DNA from: an uncultured Pelagimonas sp.
GTDB lineage: Bacteria > Pseudomonadota > Alphaproteobacteria > Rhodobacterales > Rhodobacteraceae
DNA length: 64,000 nt
Direction of reading: 5' to 3'
Assembly: GCF_947498515.1 (NCBI RefSeq)
Contig: NZ_CANMKO010000004.1
Location: 62,001-126,000, forward strand
The translations under genes were made by a program, and so were the position numbers. The notes beneath the pieces are model-generated. The model saw only the letters and a program-made list of their open reading frames with translations, was not told the origin of the DNA and made no database searches. Shown piece after piece: positions 25,821 to 35,187 of the stretch (position 1 is its first letter; the number at the start of each line of letters is the position of its first letter).

Positions 25821-26807
25821 ATGGCGGACGGCATGATCGATATCAACGCGAAACCCACCGAAGAAATTTCCGTCCGTGAGGTCTTTGGCATCGATACAGA
25901 CATGATTGTACATGGTTTTCCTGAGCGCACCGCCCGCGTGCCCGAAGAAGACAGTACATATAAATTTGACCCCGATACGACCCTGGCCATTCTGGCCGGT
26001 TTCAACCGGAATCGCCGGGTGATGATTCAGGGCTATCACGGCACCGGCAAGTCGACGCACATCGAACAAGTGGCGTCGCGGCTCAACTGGCCTGCGGTTC
26101 GTGTCAATCTGGACTCACATATCTCGCGGATTGATCTGATCGGCAAAGACGCGATCAAATTGGTCGACGGCAAACAGACAACCGAGTTCCAAGAAGGCAT
26201 CCTGCCTTGGGCGCTGCGCAACCCGACGGCGATTGTGTTTGACGAATATGATGCAGGTCGCGCCGATGTTATGTTTGTGATCCAGCGGGTATTGGAAACC
26301 GACGGCAAACTGACCTTGTTGGATCAGAACGAAGTCATCACGCCCCACCCGTATTTCCGCATTTTTGCCACCGCCAACACAGTGGGCTTGGGTGATACAA
26401 CCGGTCTCTATCACGGCACGCAGCAGATCAACCAAGGTCAGATGGACCGTTGGTCATTGGTCGCAACGTTGAACTATCTGTCAATCGACGCCGAAACCCA
26501 GATCATTCTGAGCAAAGCGCCGCATTACAACACCGAAGCGGGTCGCAAAACCATCAAACAGATGGTCACCGTCGCCGATTTCACCCGCCGCGCCTTTATG
26601 AATGGTGAGCTGTCGACCGTTATGTCGCCGCGGACCGTAATCGCATGGGCGCAGAACTCGGAAATCTTCCGCAATGTCGGCTATGCCTTCCGCCTGAGCT
26701 TCCTCAACAAATGTGACGAGCTTGAGCGCCAGACCGTCGCCGAGTTCTACCAGCGTTGCTTTGACGAAGAACTCCCCGAAAGCGCGGCAAGCGTTAGCTT
26801 GGGGTAA
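25821..26807 (+). CDS. cobS: Aerobic cobaltochelatase subunit CobS
   Basis: A 328-residue AAA+ ATPase which with CobT drives insertion of cobalt into hydrogenobyrinic acid a,c-diamide by CobN, in aerobic vitamin B12 synthesis. Walker [10 protein letters not shown] (71-79), Walker [10 protein letters not shown] (138-146), sensor region [22 protein letters not shown]. The family start region ([18 protein letters not shown]) is complete. CobT follows at 28328, after three small genes instead of directly. CobN is not in the window. Confidence 0.97.
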   Translation: MADGMIDINAKPTEEISVREVFGIDTDMIVHGFPERTARVPEEDSTYKFDPDTTLAILAGFNRNRRVMIQGYHGTGKSTHIEQVASRLNWPAVRVNLDSHISRIDLIGKDAIKLVDGKQTTEFQEGILPWALRNPTAIVFDEYDAGRADVMFVIQRVLETDGKLTLLDQNEVITPHPYFRIFATANTVGLGDTTGLYHGTQQINQGQMDRWSLVATLNYLSIDAETQIILSKAPHYNTEAGRKTIKQMVTVADFTRRAFMNGELSTVMSPRTVIAWAQNSEIFRNVGYAFRLSFLNKCDELERQTVAEFYQRCFDEELPESAASVSLG

Positions 26808-27193
26808 TGCGGCACGTCTTCCTGGCCGTCCACCTTGCGCTAATGTCTTTTAGCGGGGCTGCGGCCGGGACTATGACAGCGATCCAAGACGAGCAGCCGT
26901 CTTTGACAGAAGATGTCGCGCAGATCCGCTGCTTAGGGTTTGCGTACGCTTTAATGACTATCCGTAACATTCTAAATGCCAATCCAATAACGGGTGTAGA
27001 TTTCGCTCAGGGCGCACCGTTAGACTGGGCTGTCCCATTTGCTAGAATTAGAACTCTATCAGACGACGAAAAAGCTTGGATAGATCGTTACATGCAAGAA
27101 TTTGCGCCTATTCGAATTCCTTCATTGATCCCGAACAGAGAGCTTTACCAAAAAGACAAAGCCTTCTGTCAGCCGCTGCTTGGCAAGCATTAA
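26807..27193 (+). CDS. Small exported hypothetical protein
   Basis: A 128-residue protein with a signal peptide ([21 protein letters not shown], cleavage at about 21) and two cysteines in the mature part (IRCLGF, AFCQPL). No family recognised. Its ATG overlaps the cobS stop (TAATG), so it is coupled to cobS. The DNA is more AT-rich than cobS or cobT, which suggests later insertion. Whether it works with cobaltochelatase is unknown. Confidence 0.7.
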   Translation: MRHVFLAVHLALMSFSGAAAGTMTAIQDEQPSLTEDVAQIRCLGFAYALMTIRNILNANPITGVDFAQGAPLDWAVPFARIRTLSDDEKAWIDRYMQEFAPIRIPSLIPNRELYQKDKAFCQPLLGKH

Positions 27194-27354
27194 GGCGCAT
27201 GTGTAACCAGACCTTGCGCGCAATGACGAACCAAGCTCTGTCCTTAGTCATAGTTTCCATTTTGGGAACAGACCGTCACCAACCCCACTTACTCTTGTAA
27301 GGTTTTATTTACCCTGCTTAGCTTCCCCTGACGCAGGGCCGGGGGGCTGGGACA

Positions 27355-27762
27355 ATGACATCAAGAAAAATCACAGGCGCGATTTGTGTTTCCATATGCC
27401 TCGTCGCAGGCGCAAGAAGTCAGGCGGCAAACGACGCCGACAGGCATGTGATGCAGTATTGCGCCGGCCTGTTTGATGCGCGGGCAAAATGGCTTGATGT
27501 CATGGAACCCGAAGACGGCTATGGAGAAATCATGGCGTCAAATCGCGACCTGTTGCTTAGCGCATCGCAACATCCTGCTCAAAGCCCCCCCGCACAGCAA
27601 CGTTATGAAAGCAAAACCGGTCGTTTTGAGGAATACAGTCTCTCCATGCTCACCCACTTGGCGGACAAGGGCGAGATAACAACCTGCTCTCAGGACCCAC
27701 TGTGTTTGGCGTGCTCTGAAATTCTTCCTTTGGTTCAAAAACTGTCCGACCAACAGCCATAA
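27355..27762 (+). CDS. Small exported hypothetical protein, paralog of 27878
   Basis: A 135-residue protein with a signal peptide (MTSRKITGAICVSICLVAGARSQA, cleavage at about 24) and five cysteines in or near the mature part (QYCAGLF, TTCSQDPLCLACS). The segment QYCAGLFDARAKWLDVMEPED is similar to SCLGRYSAAREHAWLMGGED in the protein at 27878, so the two look like diverged copies. GGGGGG lies 10-15 bases before the ATG. Function unknown. Confidence 0.7.
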   Translation: MTSRKITGAICVSICLVAGARSQAANDADRHVMQYCAGLFDARAKWLDVMEPEDGYGEIMASNRDLLLSASQHPAQSPPAQQRYESKTGRFEEYSLSMLTHLADKGEITTCSQDPLCLACSEILPLVQKLSDQQP

Positions 27763-27877
27763 TGGCCAGATCAGCCGGCCGTATAGAGCCGTATAGACAT
27801 GTGATCTTCTGATCACTCGCCAAAAGTTTTCAATTTGCACATGATTTAATCACATTTTTGGGGCTAAGCTCCAATCC

Positions 27878-28282
27878 ATGAGCGTTTTGAAAACATTCAC
27901 GGCGACGATCTTTTTGGCGGCCTCCACAGCACTGCCCACTTTTGCGATGCCCGATGCCCCGCGTGAACAAGCGCAATTCTTTGCGTCATGTCTGGGGCGC
28001 TACTCTGCGGCGCGCGAACATGCGTGGTTGATGGGCGGAGAAGACCAGCAAGCCGAAGCCGGGTTTTCCATGTTCGAGGATTTGCTGGATGCGGTGGCTC
28101 CCGATGCACAGGCCGCAGGATTATCTGGCCGTCAGCTCCTCGCCCAACGCATTGATGCAAAGATGGCTCAGGCCCGCTTGATGCAGGCCGCTACCTTTCA
28201 GCGCGATGATCGACGCCGTCAAATTTCCGCGCGGCTGGCAAACAACCACCTTCTGGCCTGTAAAACATTGGTCATTGGCTAG
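27878..28282 (+). CDS. Small exported hypothetical protein, paralog of 27355
   Basis: A 134-residue protein with a signal peptide (MSVLKTFTATIFLAASTALPTFA, cleavage at about 23) and two cysteines, ASCLGRY early and LACKTL at the end. The mature part is mostly helical and similar in its first forty residues to the 27355 protein. It ends 45 bases before cobT. In the spacer to cobT no hairpin is seen, so read-through from cobS to cobT remains possible. Confidence 0.7.
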   Translation: MSVLKTFTATIFLAASTALPTFAMPDAPREQAQFFASCLGRYSAAREHAWLMGGEDQQAEAGFSMFEDLLDAVAPDAQAAGLSGRQLLAQRIDAKMAQARLMQAATFQRDDRRRQISARLANNHLLACKTLVIG

Positions 28283-28327
28283 TCTTTTCCCCTTGCGGCG
28301 GCGGCGCGTTCTGTCGATAAAACCGGT

Positions 28328-30205
28328 ATGAGCAAGCCATCCGACAACCCCGCAGATCCGTTCAAAAAGGCATTGGCCGAGGCCACCAAGGTCATGGCGG
28401 ACGATCCCGATCTTTCGGTCAGCTATACGGTTGACCCCTCTGGCGTGTCCGGGGATGCGATGCGCTTGCCCCAGATTTCCCGCCGTATGACACGGGACGA
28501 GGTGTTGTTGGCACGTGGCACCGCCGATGCCTTGGCGCTGCAACGCCGCTATCACGACGACACCACCCATGCGCGTTACGCACCCCCCGGCGATATGGCG
28601 CGCGAGCTTTATGAGGCGATGGAAACTGCGCGTTGCGAAGCCATGGGCGCACGCGACATGCCCGGCACCGCCGGAAACATCGACGCCAAGATCAGCCACG
28701 AAGCCATTCGTCGCGGGTACGGCCAAATCACTCAACCCTCCGAGGCCCCCTTGCCGGTTGCCGCCGGGTACCTGATCCGCCATCTCGCCACCGGGCGCGA
28801 TTTGCCCGATGACGCCGCCAATGTGATGGAGCTGTGGCGCGGGTTTATGGAAAATCAGGCTGGCGGAACGCTCGACAATCTTCAAGATGTCTTGTCTGAC
28901 CAATCCGCATTCGCAAAATTTGCCCGCCAGATGATCACTGATCTCGGCTATGGCGACCAATTGGGCGACGACCCGGACGATATGTCGGACGATTCCGACG
29001 AAGACGGATCATCAGACGATCAGGAAGAAGAAGAACAGCCCGATTCTTCAGGTCAGGATGACGAAGGGGATGAGGCCGACGCCTCGCCCGAGCAAAGCCA
29101 AGAAGAAACCCAAGATCCATCGCAGGCACAGGTCAGCATGGATGAAATGGCCGACCAAGAGCTTGGGGATGAGGCCGAGATGCCCGAGGGCGAGGCCCCG
29201 ATGGAGCCCCCTGCCCCGCAACCAATTTCCGAAGCCGATCCGGATTACGCCGTTTACGACACTGAGTATGACGAAGAGATTTTGGCCGAGGACTTGGCCG
29301 AAGCTCAGGAATTGGAACGCCTGCGCGCCTATCTTGATCAGCAGCTTGAGCCGCTCAAGGGGGCTGTGTCCCGTCTTGCCAACAAGCTACAGCGCCGCCT
29401 GCAGGCGCAGCAAAACCGCTCTTGGGAATTTGATCTCGAAGAGGGGATTTTGGATGCTGGCCGTTTGGCGCGTGTTGTTGCAAACCCAACCACACCGCTA
29501 AGCTTTAAGCGCGAAAAAGACACCGAATTCCGCGACACCTGTGTGACGCTGTTGCTCGACAACTCAGGCTCAATGCGCGGTCGCCCGATTTCGATTGCCG
29601 CGATTTGCGCCGACGTTTTGGCCCGTACGCTCGAACGTTGCAGCGTTAAGGTCGAAATCCTCGGGTTTACCACCCGCGCGTGGAAAGGCGGTCAAGCCCG
29701 TGAAAAATGGCTCAATGCCGGGCGTGATCAACAACCCGGTCGCCTCAATGATCTGCGCCACATCATCTACAAAAGCGCCGATGCCCCATGGCGACGGACT
29801 CGCGATAATCTTGGTCTGATGATGAAAGAAGGCCTTTTGAAGGAAAACATCGACGGCGAGGCGCTGGAATGGGCGCATCGCCGGATGGCGGGCCGCCCCG
29901 AGGCGCGCAAAATCCTGATGGTGATTTCCGATGGTGCCCCGGTGGATGACAGCACCCTGTCGGTCAACCCGGCCAATTACCTTGAAAAACACCTGCGCGA
30001 CGTGATCGCCATGGTCGAAAAGAAAAAGCAGGTTGAGCTTTTGGCGATTGGGATCGGGCATGACGTCACCCGCTATTATGATCGTGCCGTGACCATCACC
30101 GATGTCGAACAGCTTGCCGGTGCGATGACCGAGCAGCTCGCCTCGCTCTTTGATAGCGATCCGCGTGCCCGTGCTCGGGTGATGGGCATACGCAAGGCGT
30201 CTTAA
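28328..30205 (+). CDS. cobT: Aerobic cobaltochelatase subunit CobT
   Basis: A 625-residue protein: N-terminal CobT domain (1-210), a very acidic middle (about 215-330, runs of Asp/Glu such as [18 protein letters not shown]), then a C-terminal von Willebrand factor A domain with the metal site [10 protein letters not shown] at about 408-417. It forms a ring complex with CobS that powers CobN. Length is normal for alphaproteobacteria. An intergenic repeat follows. Confidence 0.96.
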   Translation: MSKPSDNPADPFKKALAEATKVMADDPDLSVSYTVDPSGVSGDAMRLPQISRRMTRDEVLLARGTADALALQRRYHDDTTHARYAPPGDMARELYEAMETARCEAMGARDMPGTAGNIDAKISHEAIRRGYGQITQPSEAPLPVAAGYLIRHLATGRDLPDDAANVMELWRGFMENQAGGTLDNLQDVLSDQSAFAKFARQMITDLGYGDQLGDDPDDMSDDSDEDGSSDDQEEEEQPDSSGQDDEGDEADASPEQSQEETQDPSQAQVSMDEMADQELGDEAEMPEGEAPMEPPAPQPISEADPDYAVYDTEYDEEILAEDLAEAQELERLRAYLDQQLEPLKGAVSRLANKLQRRLQAQQNRSWEFDLEEGILDAGRLARVVANPTTPLSFKREKDTEFRDTCVTLLLDNSGSMRGRPISIAAICADVLARTLERCSVKVEILGFTTRAWKGGQAREKWLNAGRDQQPGRLNDLRHIIYKSADAPWRRTRDNLGLMMKEGLLKENIDGEALEWAHRRMAGRPEARKILMVISDGAPVDDSTLSVNPANYLEKHLRDVIAMVEKKKQVELLAIGIGHDVTRYYDRAVTITDVEQLAGAMTEQLASLFDSDPRARARVMGIRKAS

Positions 30206-30221
30206 GGTTTTGAGCGTCGGA

Positions 30222-30284
30222 TGAGGGGGCCAGCCCCCTCGGCTGCGCCTCACCCCCGGGAAATTTTGGAAAGAAGAAGACCTT
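30222..30284. repeat. Intergenic two-hairpin repeat, copy B
   Basis: GAGGGGGC-CA-GCCCCCTC (30223-30240), then a short GGCTGCGCC dyad, then CACCCCCGGGAAATTTTGGAAAGAAGAAGACCT. Same order of parts as 10098-10165; the AAAGAAGAAGACCT tail is identical. It starts 17 bases after the cobT stop. Confidence 0.75.
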
Positions 30285-30356
30285 TTCGGCGTGGTGAGCG
30301 GCGGGGTTGCATTCCGCGGTGCCGCGCGCAAAGCTGCGCGAAAAATGGAGCGGATT

Positions 30357-32123
30357 ATGTATCAGACCTTCGAGAACAGCGCGGATCCGAGCCAAGGACC
30401 GGCGCGGCTACAGGCCTTGCGGGCGGCGATGAAACATGCCGGAGTCGATGCGTTTTTGGTACCCCGGGCCGACGCACATCAAGGTGAATATGTTGCGCCG
30501 CGCGACGAACGTCTATCTTGGCTCACTGGCTTTACCGGCTCGGCGGGCTGGTGCGTGGCACTGGCCGATCGCGCCGGTGTTTTTGTTGACGGACGTTACC
30601 GCGTGCAAGTGCGCACTCAGGTTGCGGATGACTTTGAGCCGGTCGATTGGCCCGAAGTGTCGCTTGGGGATTGGATCGCCGAAGCCCTGCCCGAGGGGAT
30701 TGTTGGTTTTGACCCTTGGTTGCTATCGGTGGATCAATACCGCGCAATGAGCGCCAAGCTTCCAGATCACGAAATGCGGGCAATAGACAACCTTGTTGAT
30801 GCCATTTGGGACAACCAACCCGACCCGCCGATGGGCAAGGTTTTCGAACAACCGCTTGATTTGGCGGGTGAAGCCCATGACGCCAAGATCAAACGGTTGG
30901 CGGCCGATCTTAAGGCCGACGCCGCCATTATCACCTTGCCGGATTCGATTGCTTGGCTGCTCAACATCCGTGGCAGCGATATTCCTCGCAACCCGGTTCC
31001 GCATGGCTTTGCGGTCTTGCATAGATCCGGCCGGGTGTCGTTTTTCTGCGCGCCTGAGAAGCTCACTTCGCTTGACGGACATTTCGGCCCCTTAGTCGAT
31101 GTGCATCCCATCGACGCCTTTTTGCCGAGTGTAGAAAACCTGACCGGACCTGTTCAAATTGATCCGGCGACCTGTCCGATCTGTGTGGCCGATCTTTTGA
31201 CGGACCCGTTGGAGACCGCTGACCCGTGCCTTTTGCCCAAGGCCTGTAAAAACACCGCCGAGCTTGACGGCACCCGCGCCGCCCATATGCGCGACGCGGC
31301 GGCCATGGTGCGATTTCTCAGCTGGCTTGATGAGCAACCAGCGGAAAGTCTCACCGAGATTGATGTGGTCAAGCAGCTCGAAGGGGAACGGCGCGCCACA
31401 AACGCATTGCGCGATATCTCCTTTGAAACGATTTCAGGCGCAGGGCCAAATGGCGCGATCGTGCATTATCGCGTCACCGAAGACACCAATCGCACCGTCG
31501 AAGAAGGTCAGCTTTTGTTGGTCGATTCCGGAGGCCAATATGTCGATGGCACCACGGATATCACCCGCACCATCGCAATCGGTCAGGTCGGCGAGGAAGA
31601 GCGCGACGCCTTCACTCTGGTGCTCAGAGGTATGATCGCCATATCCGCGCTGCGCTTTCCCACCGGGTTGGCCGGGCGCGATATGGATGTTCTGGCCCGG
31701 ACCGCGCTTTGGCAACAGGGCATGGATTATGGCCATGGCACCGGCCACGGCGTTGGCGCGTATCTTTCGGTTCACGAAGGGCCACAGCGTTTGGCACGCA
31801 CTGGAACCGTGCCTTTTGAGGCTGGGATGATCCTGTCGAATGAGCCGGGGTTCTACAAAGAGGGCGCATTTGGCATTCGGATCGAAAACCTGATTGTCGT
31901 CGAACCCGCCCCCGCCCTGCCAAATCAAACGGTGCCCGAGATGTTGCGGTTCGAAACCTTGACCTGGGTGCCCATCGATACACGGCTTGTTAACCCTGAT
32001 CTCCTAACTCAGGCGGAACGTGATTGGCTCAACACCTATCACGCCGAAGTCGAGCGCCGGGTTGGTCCTTTGGTCGAAGGTGACGTAAAAGACTGGCTGT
32101 CGCGCGCTTGCCGCGCTATCTGA
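30357..32123 (+). CDS. Xaa-Pro aminopeptidase (M24B)
   Basis: A 588-residue metallopeptidase of the long eukaryote-like aminopeptidase P type: two creatinase N-domains (about 15-150 and 160-300) and a pita-bread catalytic domain. Metal ligands are in VDSGGQYVDGTTDIT (two Asp, about 387-401), HGTGHGVGAYLSVHEGP (His, about 460), SNEPGFY and IRIENL (Glu). It removes the first residue before a proline. The ATG at 30357 has GGAG 7-10 bases upstream. No signal peptide; cytoplasmic. Confidence 0.93.
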   Translation: MYQTFENSADPSQGPARLQALRAAMKHAGVDAFLVPRADAHQGEYVAPRDERLSWLTGFTGSAGWCVALADRAGVFVDGRYRVQVRTQVADDFEPVDWPEVSLGDWIAEALPEGIVGFDPWLLSVDQYRAMSAKLPDHEMRAIDNLVDAIWDNQPDPPMGKVFEQPLDLAGEAHDAKIKRLAADLKADAAIITLPDSIAWLLNIRGSDIPRNPVPHGFAVLHRSGRVSFFCAPEKLTSLDGHFGPLVDVHPIDAFLPSVENLTGPVQIDPATCPICVADLLTDPLETADPCLLPKACKNTAELDGTRAAHMRDAAAMVRFLSWLDEQPAESLTEIDVVKQLEGERRATNALRDISFETISGAGPNGAIVHYRVTEDTNRTVEEGQLLLVDSGGQYVDGTTDITRTIAIGQVGEEERDAFTLVLRGMIAISALRFPTGLAGRDMDVLARTALWQQGMDYGHGTGHGVGAYLSVHEGPQRLARTGTVPFEAGMILSNEPGFYKEGAFGIRIENLIVVEPAPALPNQTVPEMLRFETLTWVPIDTRLVNPDLLTQAERDWLNTYHAEVERRVGPLVEGDVKDWLSRACRAI

Positions 32124-32184
32124 CATATTCTTGATACATTTCCCGTGTCTTTGAGGCCGGGATCATTCGCAGAGGGGGAGAGAC

Positions 32185-32529
32185 ATGAGCAAGATCACAA
32201 TCACACCAGCAGAGGGCACATGGATTGTGCGTGCCGGTGGCGCGGTTTTGGGGGAATCCTCTCGGGCATTGGAATTGGCCGAAGGCGACTATCCCTCGGT
32301 CATCTATTTTCCGCGCGAAGACATTGGCATGGCCTTTCTTGAGGCGACGGATCACAAAACCACCTGCCCCTTCAAAGGAGAGGCCTCGTATTTTTCGATC
32401 ATGTCGAAATCCAAAACCTATGAAAATGCGGTTTGGAGCTATGAAGCCCCGATTGACGATGTGAACAAAATCGCCGGGTATCTGGCGTTTCAGATCCAAG
32501 AAGGTGTGGCGATCGAACAGATCCCTTAA
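32185..32529 (+). CDS. DUF427 domain protein
   Basis: A 114-residue protein of the DUF427 family: GTWIVRAGGAVLGES, YPSVIYFPREDI, TTCPFKGEASYFSI and ENAVWSYEAP are the family blocks. Structures show a small beta-tent fold of unknown role. It ends with a strong terminator and follows the peptidase by 61 bases. It is a single-domain, full-length member. Confidence 0.93.
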   Translation: MSKITITPAEGTWIVRAGGAVLGESSRALELAEGDYPSVIYFPREDIGMAFLEATDHKTTCPFKGEASYFSIMSKSKTYENAVWSYEAPIDDVNKIAGYLAFQIQEGVAIEQIP

Positions 32530-32550
32530 ACGTGGGTTTTCAGACTGTAG

Positions 32551-32578
32551 AAAGGCGGTCTTTTGCGGGCCGCCTTTT
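32551..32578 (+). terminator. Rho-independent terminator
   Basis: AAAGGCGG (32551-32558) pairs with CCGCCTTT (32570-32577), ending in TTTT, 22 bases after the DUF427 stop. Confidence 0.85.
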
Positions 32579-32780
32579 GCGTTTAGGCAACCCATTTGCG
32601 TATCCACAAAAAACTCACCCAATTGCTGCTCCGCGCTCGCATCACCTTCAAGGCACTTATAAAACTGAACAAATTTCAAATACGCCCTGAAAGATATCTG
32701 CTAATCACCGCCTGATATTGTATATCACACCGCCCTGCCACCATCGTCTTCCCATCGCTATTCACGAAAGGAAGTCCCAG

Positions 32781-33419
32781 ATGTTTCGCCTCCTCGCCTT
32801 TCTCATGGCCTTTGGACTGGCCAGTGCCGCCGCCGCGACCGAAGGCCCTCGCCTTTATATCAATGCGCCCAATGACGGGTTCTTGAACCTGCGCACCGGT
32901 CCGGCGACGTCTTATCACGTGCTCGAAAAAATGGCCCACGGCAGCAAGGTGACACTGCTTGCTCAACCGGGCCAATGGGCCAAGCTCTATCACCACAAGA
33001 CCGATACGATTGGTTGGGCGCATGGTCGGTTTTTAAGCCACGACAAACCCCACAAACCCAAACCGCCCCAGCATGCAAATGGTCAACGATGGGTCGATGC
33101 GCCCTACGGTGATCTCAATCTGCGCAAAGGACCGGGCACAAATTACAATGTTTTGCGCAAAATCCACAACGGCATGCGGGTTGATGTGTTGGGTCAAAGT
33201 GGCAAGTGGCGCTTGGTGCAACTGGACTCTGGTCTGATCGGATGGGCGCACAAGGCCTATCTCTCAAAACACAATCCGCGCCGTCCAACCCCGGTTCCGA
33301 CCCCCGTCCCAAACCCGCGCCCTTACTCCGACCTTCAGGCCGCCTTTGACGCCTGCGAACACAACTTTGGTCGGGCATTTCGCAACTGCATGGCCCAACG
33401 TCTGCCCGGCAATAGGTAA
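32781..33419 (+). CDS. Exported protein with two SH3 domains
   Basis: A 212-residue protein with a signal peptide (MFRLLAFLMAFGLASAAAAT, cleavage at about 19) and two bacterial SH3 domains (FLNLRTGPATSYHVLEKMAHG at about 34, and DLNLRKGPGTNYNVLRKIHNG at about 112), each ending in IGWAHG/IGWAHK. A proline-rich linker (PRRPTPVPTPVPNPRP) and a C-terminal piece with two cysteines follow. The role is probably in cell-wall or envelope binding. GAAAGGAAG stands 8-16 bases before the ATG at 32781. Confidence 0.85.
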   Translation: MFRLLAFLMAFGLASAAAATEGPRLYINAPNDGFLNLRTGPATSYHVLEKMAHGSKVTLLAQPGQWAKLYHHKTDTIGWAHGRFLSHDKPHKPKPPQHANGQRWVDAPYGDLNLRKGPGTNYNVLRKIHNGMRVDVLGQSGKWRLVQLDSGLIGWAHKAYLSKHNPRRPTPVPTPVPNPRPYSDLQAAFDACEHNFGRAFRNCMAQRLPGNR

Positions 33420-33425
33420 GCCGCC

Positions 33426-35141
33426 TTAGCTATGTTCTTCCTCAGCCGTCGCCGCCAGTGCTTGGTTGTAGGCCTTCAAGGCATCAACATGAAACAGCGC
33501 CCCTTGCAACACCGGGGCGCTGTTTGGGTTGTTTGCATCTTTGCTCACCACCGGCAAAAACGTCAGGTCCGAGCGGTCCAAAATCGGCAGCGCGGTTTCA
33601 AGCGTCGCATCATCAAGCACATAAAGCCCCTGTTCAACCAGATCGAGACAGGCCTGCTCATCGGCGGCATTGTCATCGGTGGGTCGCCGCATCACCCCTT
33701 GAACCCGGAACATCGCCAGCAAATAGGCCTGAGGACCAGCGGCCAGATGCACGTTGCGCCGCTCAAGCTGGGTAAGGAAGAAGGAGCGATCCACCAACCG
33801 CGAGGCAAGGGCCGTTGACATCGATACCGAAACCATCACCGCCAAGCCGGTCTGCCAGTCACCGGTGAGTTCAAAGACAATCAGCGTCGTGGAAATCGGC
33901 GCACCAAGCACCGCCGCCGCAACGGCCCCCATGCCCGCCAAAGCGTATAGCGTAAAGGCCGAGGAAACATCGGGGAACAAGCCCGTGGCGATATGGCCAA
34001 AGGTCAATCCGGTCAACGCCCCCACCATCAAGGCCGGTGAAAACACGCCGCCGCCCATGCGCCCGGCAACGGTTAAGGACACTGCCAATACCTTGAGGAT
34101 CGCAAAGATAAAGGCCTCATGTAGCATGAGGTTACCGGTCAACGCCAAGGAGGTGGTTTCATAGCCAACGCCAATGATATGCGGAAAGAAGATCGCCAAA
34201 CCACCCAACAACAGCCCCGCCACCGCAGGGCGCAACCAATAGGGCAAGCTCAGCTTGTTTTGCAGTTCGGTTTCGACGTCATCGGCGAAAAAGATCGCCC
34301 GCATCATCACTACCGCCACACAGCCGCACACCAGCCCCAAAAGGAAAAACGCCGGGAGTTCGAGGTAGAATTCAACCGTCGTGGTGCCGGGCAAAATAAA
34401 TTCGGTCACATCGCCATAGACAAGGCGGCTGATCACCGTTCCCGCCGCGCTGGCCACGACAATCGGCGCAAAGGCATGGAGCGCAAAATGGCGCAAGATC
34501 ACCTCAAGCGCGAACAAGGCCCCCGCGATAGGCGCGTTAAAGCTTGCCGACACCGCCGCCGCGACTGCGCAGCCCATGAGATCGCGCCCGGTGACACCGT
34601 CAACTTTGAGTTTATTGGCGACCCAGCTAGACGCCATGGCGGCGATATGAACAACCGGCCCCTCGCGGCCCGTGCTGCCCCCCGTCGACAGGGTGATCCA
34701 GGAACACAAAGCCGAGGCCAAACCGGCTTTTTTCTCGACCCGGCCATCATTTAGCGCCGCACCTTCGATCACATCGGCAACCGATTGCACCCGCCCATCC
34801 GGGGTAAGGTGATGGAGAATGAACCCAACAACAATCCCGCCAATCGCCGGGATCATCAGCACCCAAAACCACGGCAAGCCTTCGGCGAAACTGTGCAACT
34901 CGTTGACGTTTTCTGTGCCGTAGACCGTCGCCTGCAACCATTCAATCGCGGCACGAAACCCGATAGCCGCCAGCCCGGACACAACTCCCAACACCAAAGC
35001 AATCAACCAGAACTGAATCTGACTTGGGGCCTTGTGGCGCACCAAATCCCATCCCGAGCCAAATGCCCGACTGGCCTGCTGCAACTGGTTGCGCAATTGA
35101 CCCAGCAAAGTGACCTCCTCATATCCGGCGGGTTTCGCCAC
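33426..35141 (-). CDS. ClC-family chloride channel/exchanger
   Basis: A 571-residue membrane protein with the ClC fold and filter residues GSTGREGPVVH (about 155-165). The glutamate of GREGP (Glu160), which gates chloride, is present. The C-terminal part (about 470-565) holds a CBS-like region. ClC proteins exchange chloride for protons or pass chloride; which applies cannot be decided by eye. It starts 46 bases from a divergent dehydrogenase gene. Confidence 0.94.
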   Translation of the reverse strand: MAKPAGYEEVTLLGQLRNQLQQASRAFGSGWDLVRHKAPSQIQFWLIALVLGVVSGLAAIGFRAAIEWLQATVYGTENVNELHSFAEGLPWFWVLMIPAIGGIVVGFILHHLTPDGRVQSVADVIEGAALNDGRVEKKAGLASALCSWITLSTGGSTGREGPVVHIAAMASSWVANKLKVDGVTGRDLMGCAVAAAVSASFNAPIAGALFALEVILRHFALHAFAPIVVASAAGTVISRLVYGDVTEFILPGTTTVEFYLELPAFFLLGLVCGCVAVVMMRAIFFADDVETELQNKLSLPYWLRPAVAGLLLGGLAIFFPHIIGVGYETTSLALTGNLMLHEAFIFAILKVLAVSLTVAGRMGGGVFSPALMVGALTGLTFGHIATGLFPDVSSAFTLYALAGMGAVAAAVLGAPISTTLIVFELTGDWQTGLAVMVSVSMSTALASRLVDRSFFLTQLERRNVHLAAGPQAYLLAMFRVQGVMRRPTDDNAADEQACLDLVEQGLYVLDDATLETALPILDRSDLTFLPVVSKDANNPNSAPVLQGALFHVDALKAYNQALAATAEEEHS

Positions 35142-35187
35142 TGTTTAAGCTTCGTTAACATGCCCCCAATTGAATCCGGAGGCCCGA

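Noticed and set aside
28121-30331. Long minus-strand open frames opposite cobT (up to about 280 codons)
   Set aside because: They mirror the codon bias of cobT on the other strand, match no protein family and lack ribosome sites; cobT itself is unambiguous.
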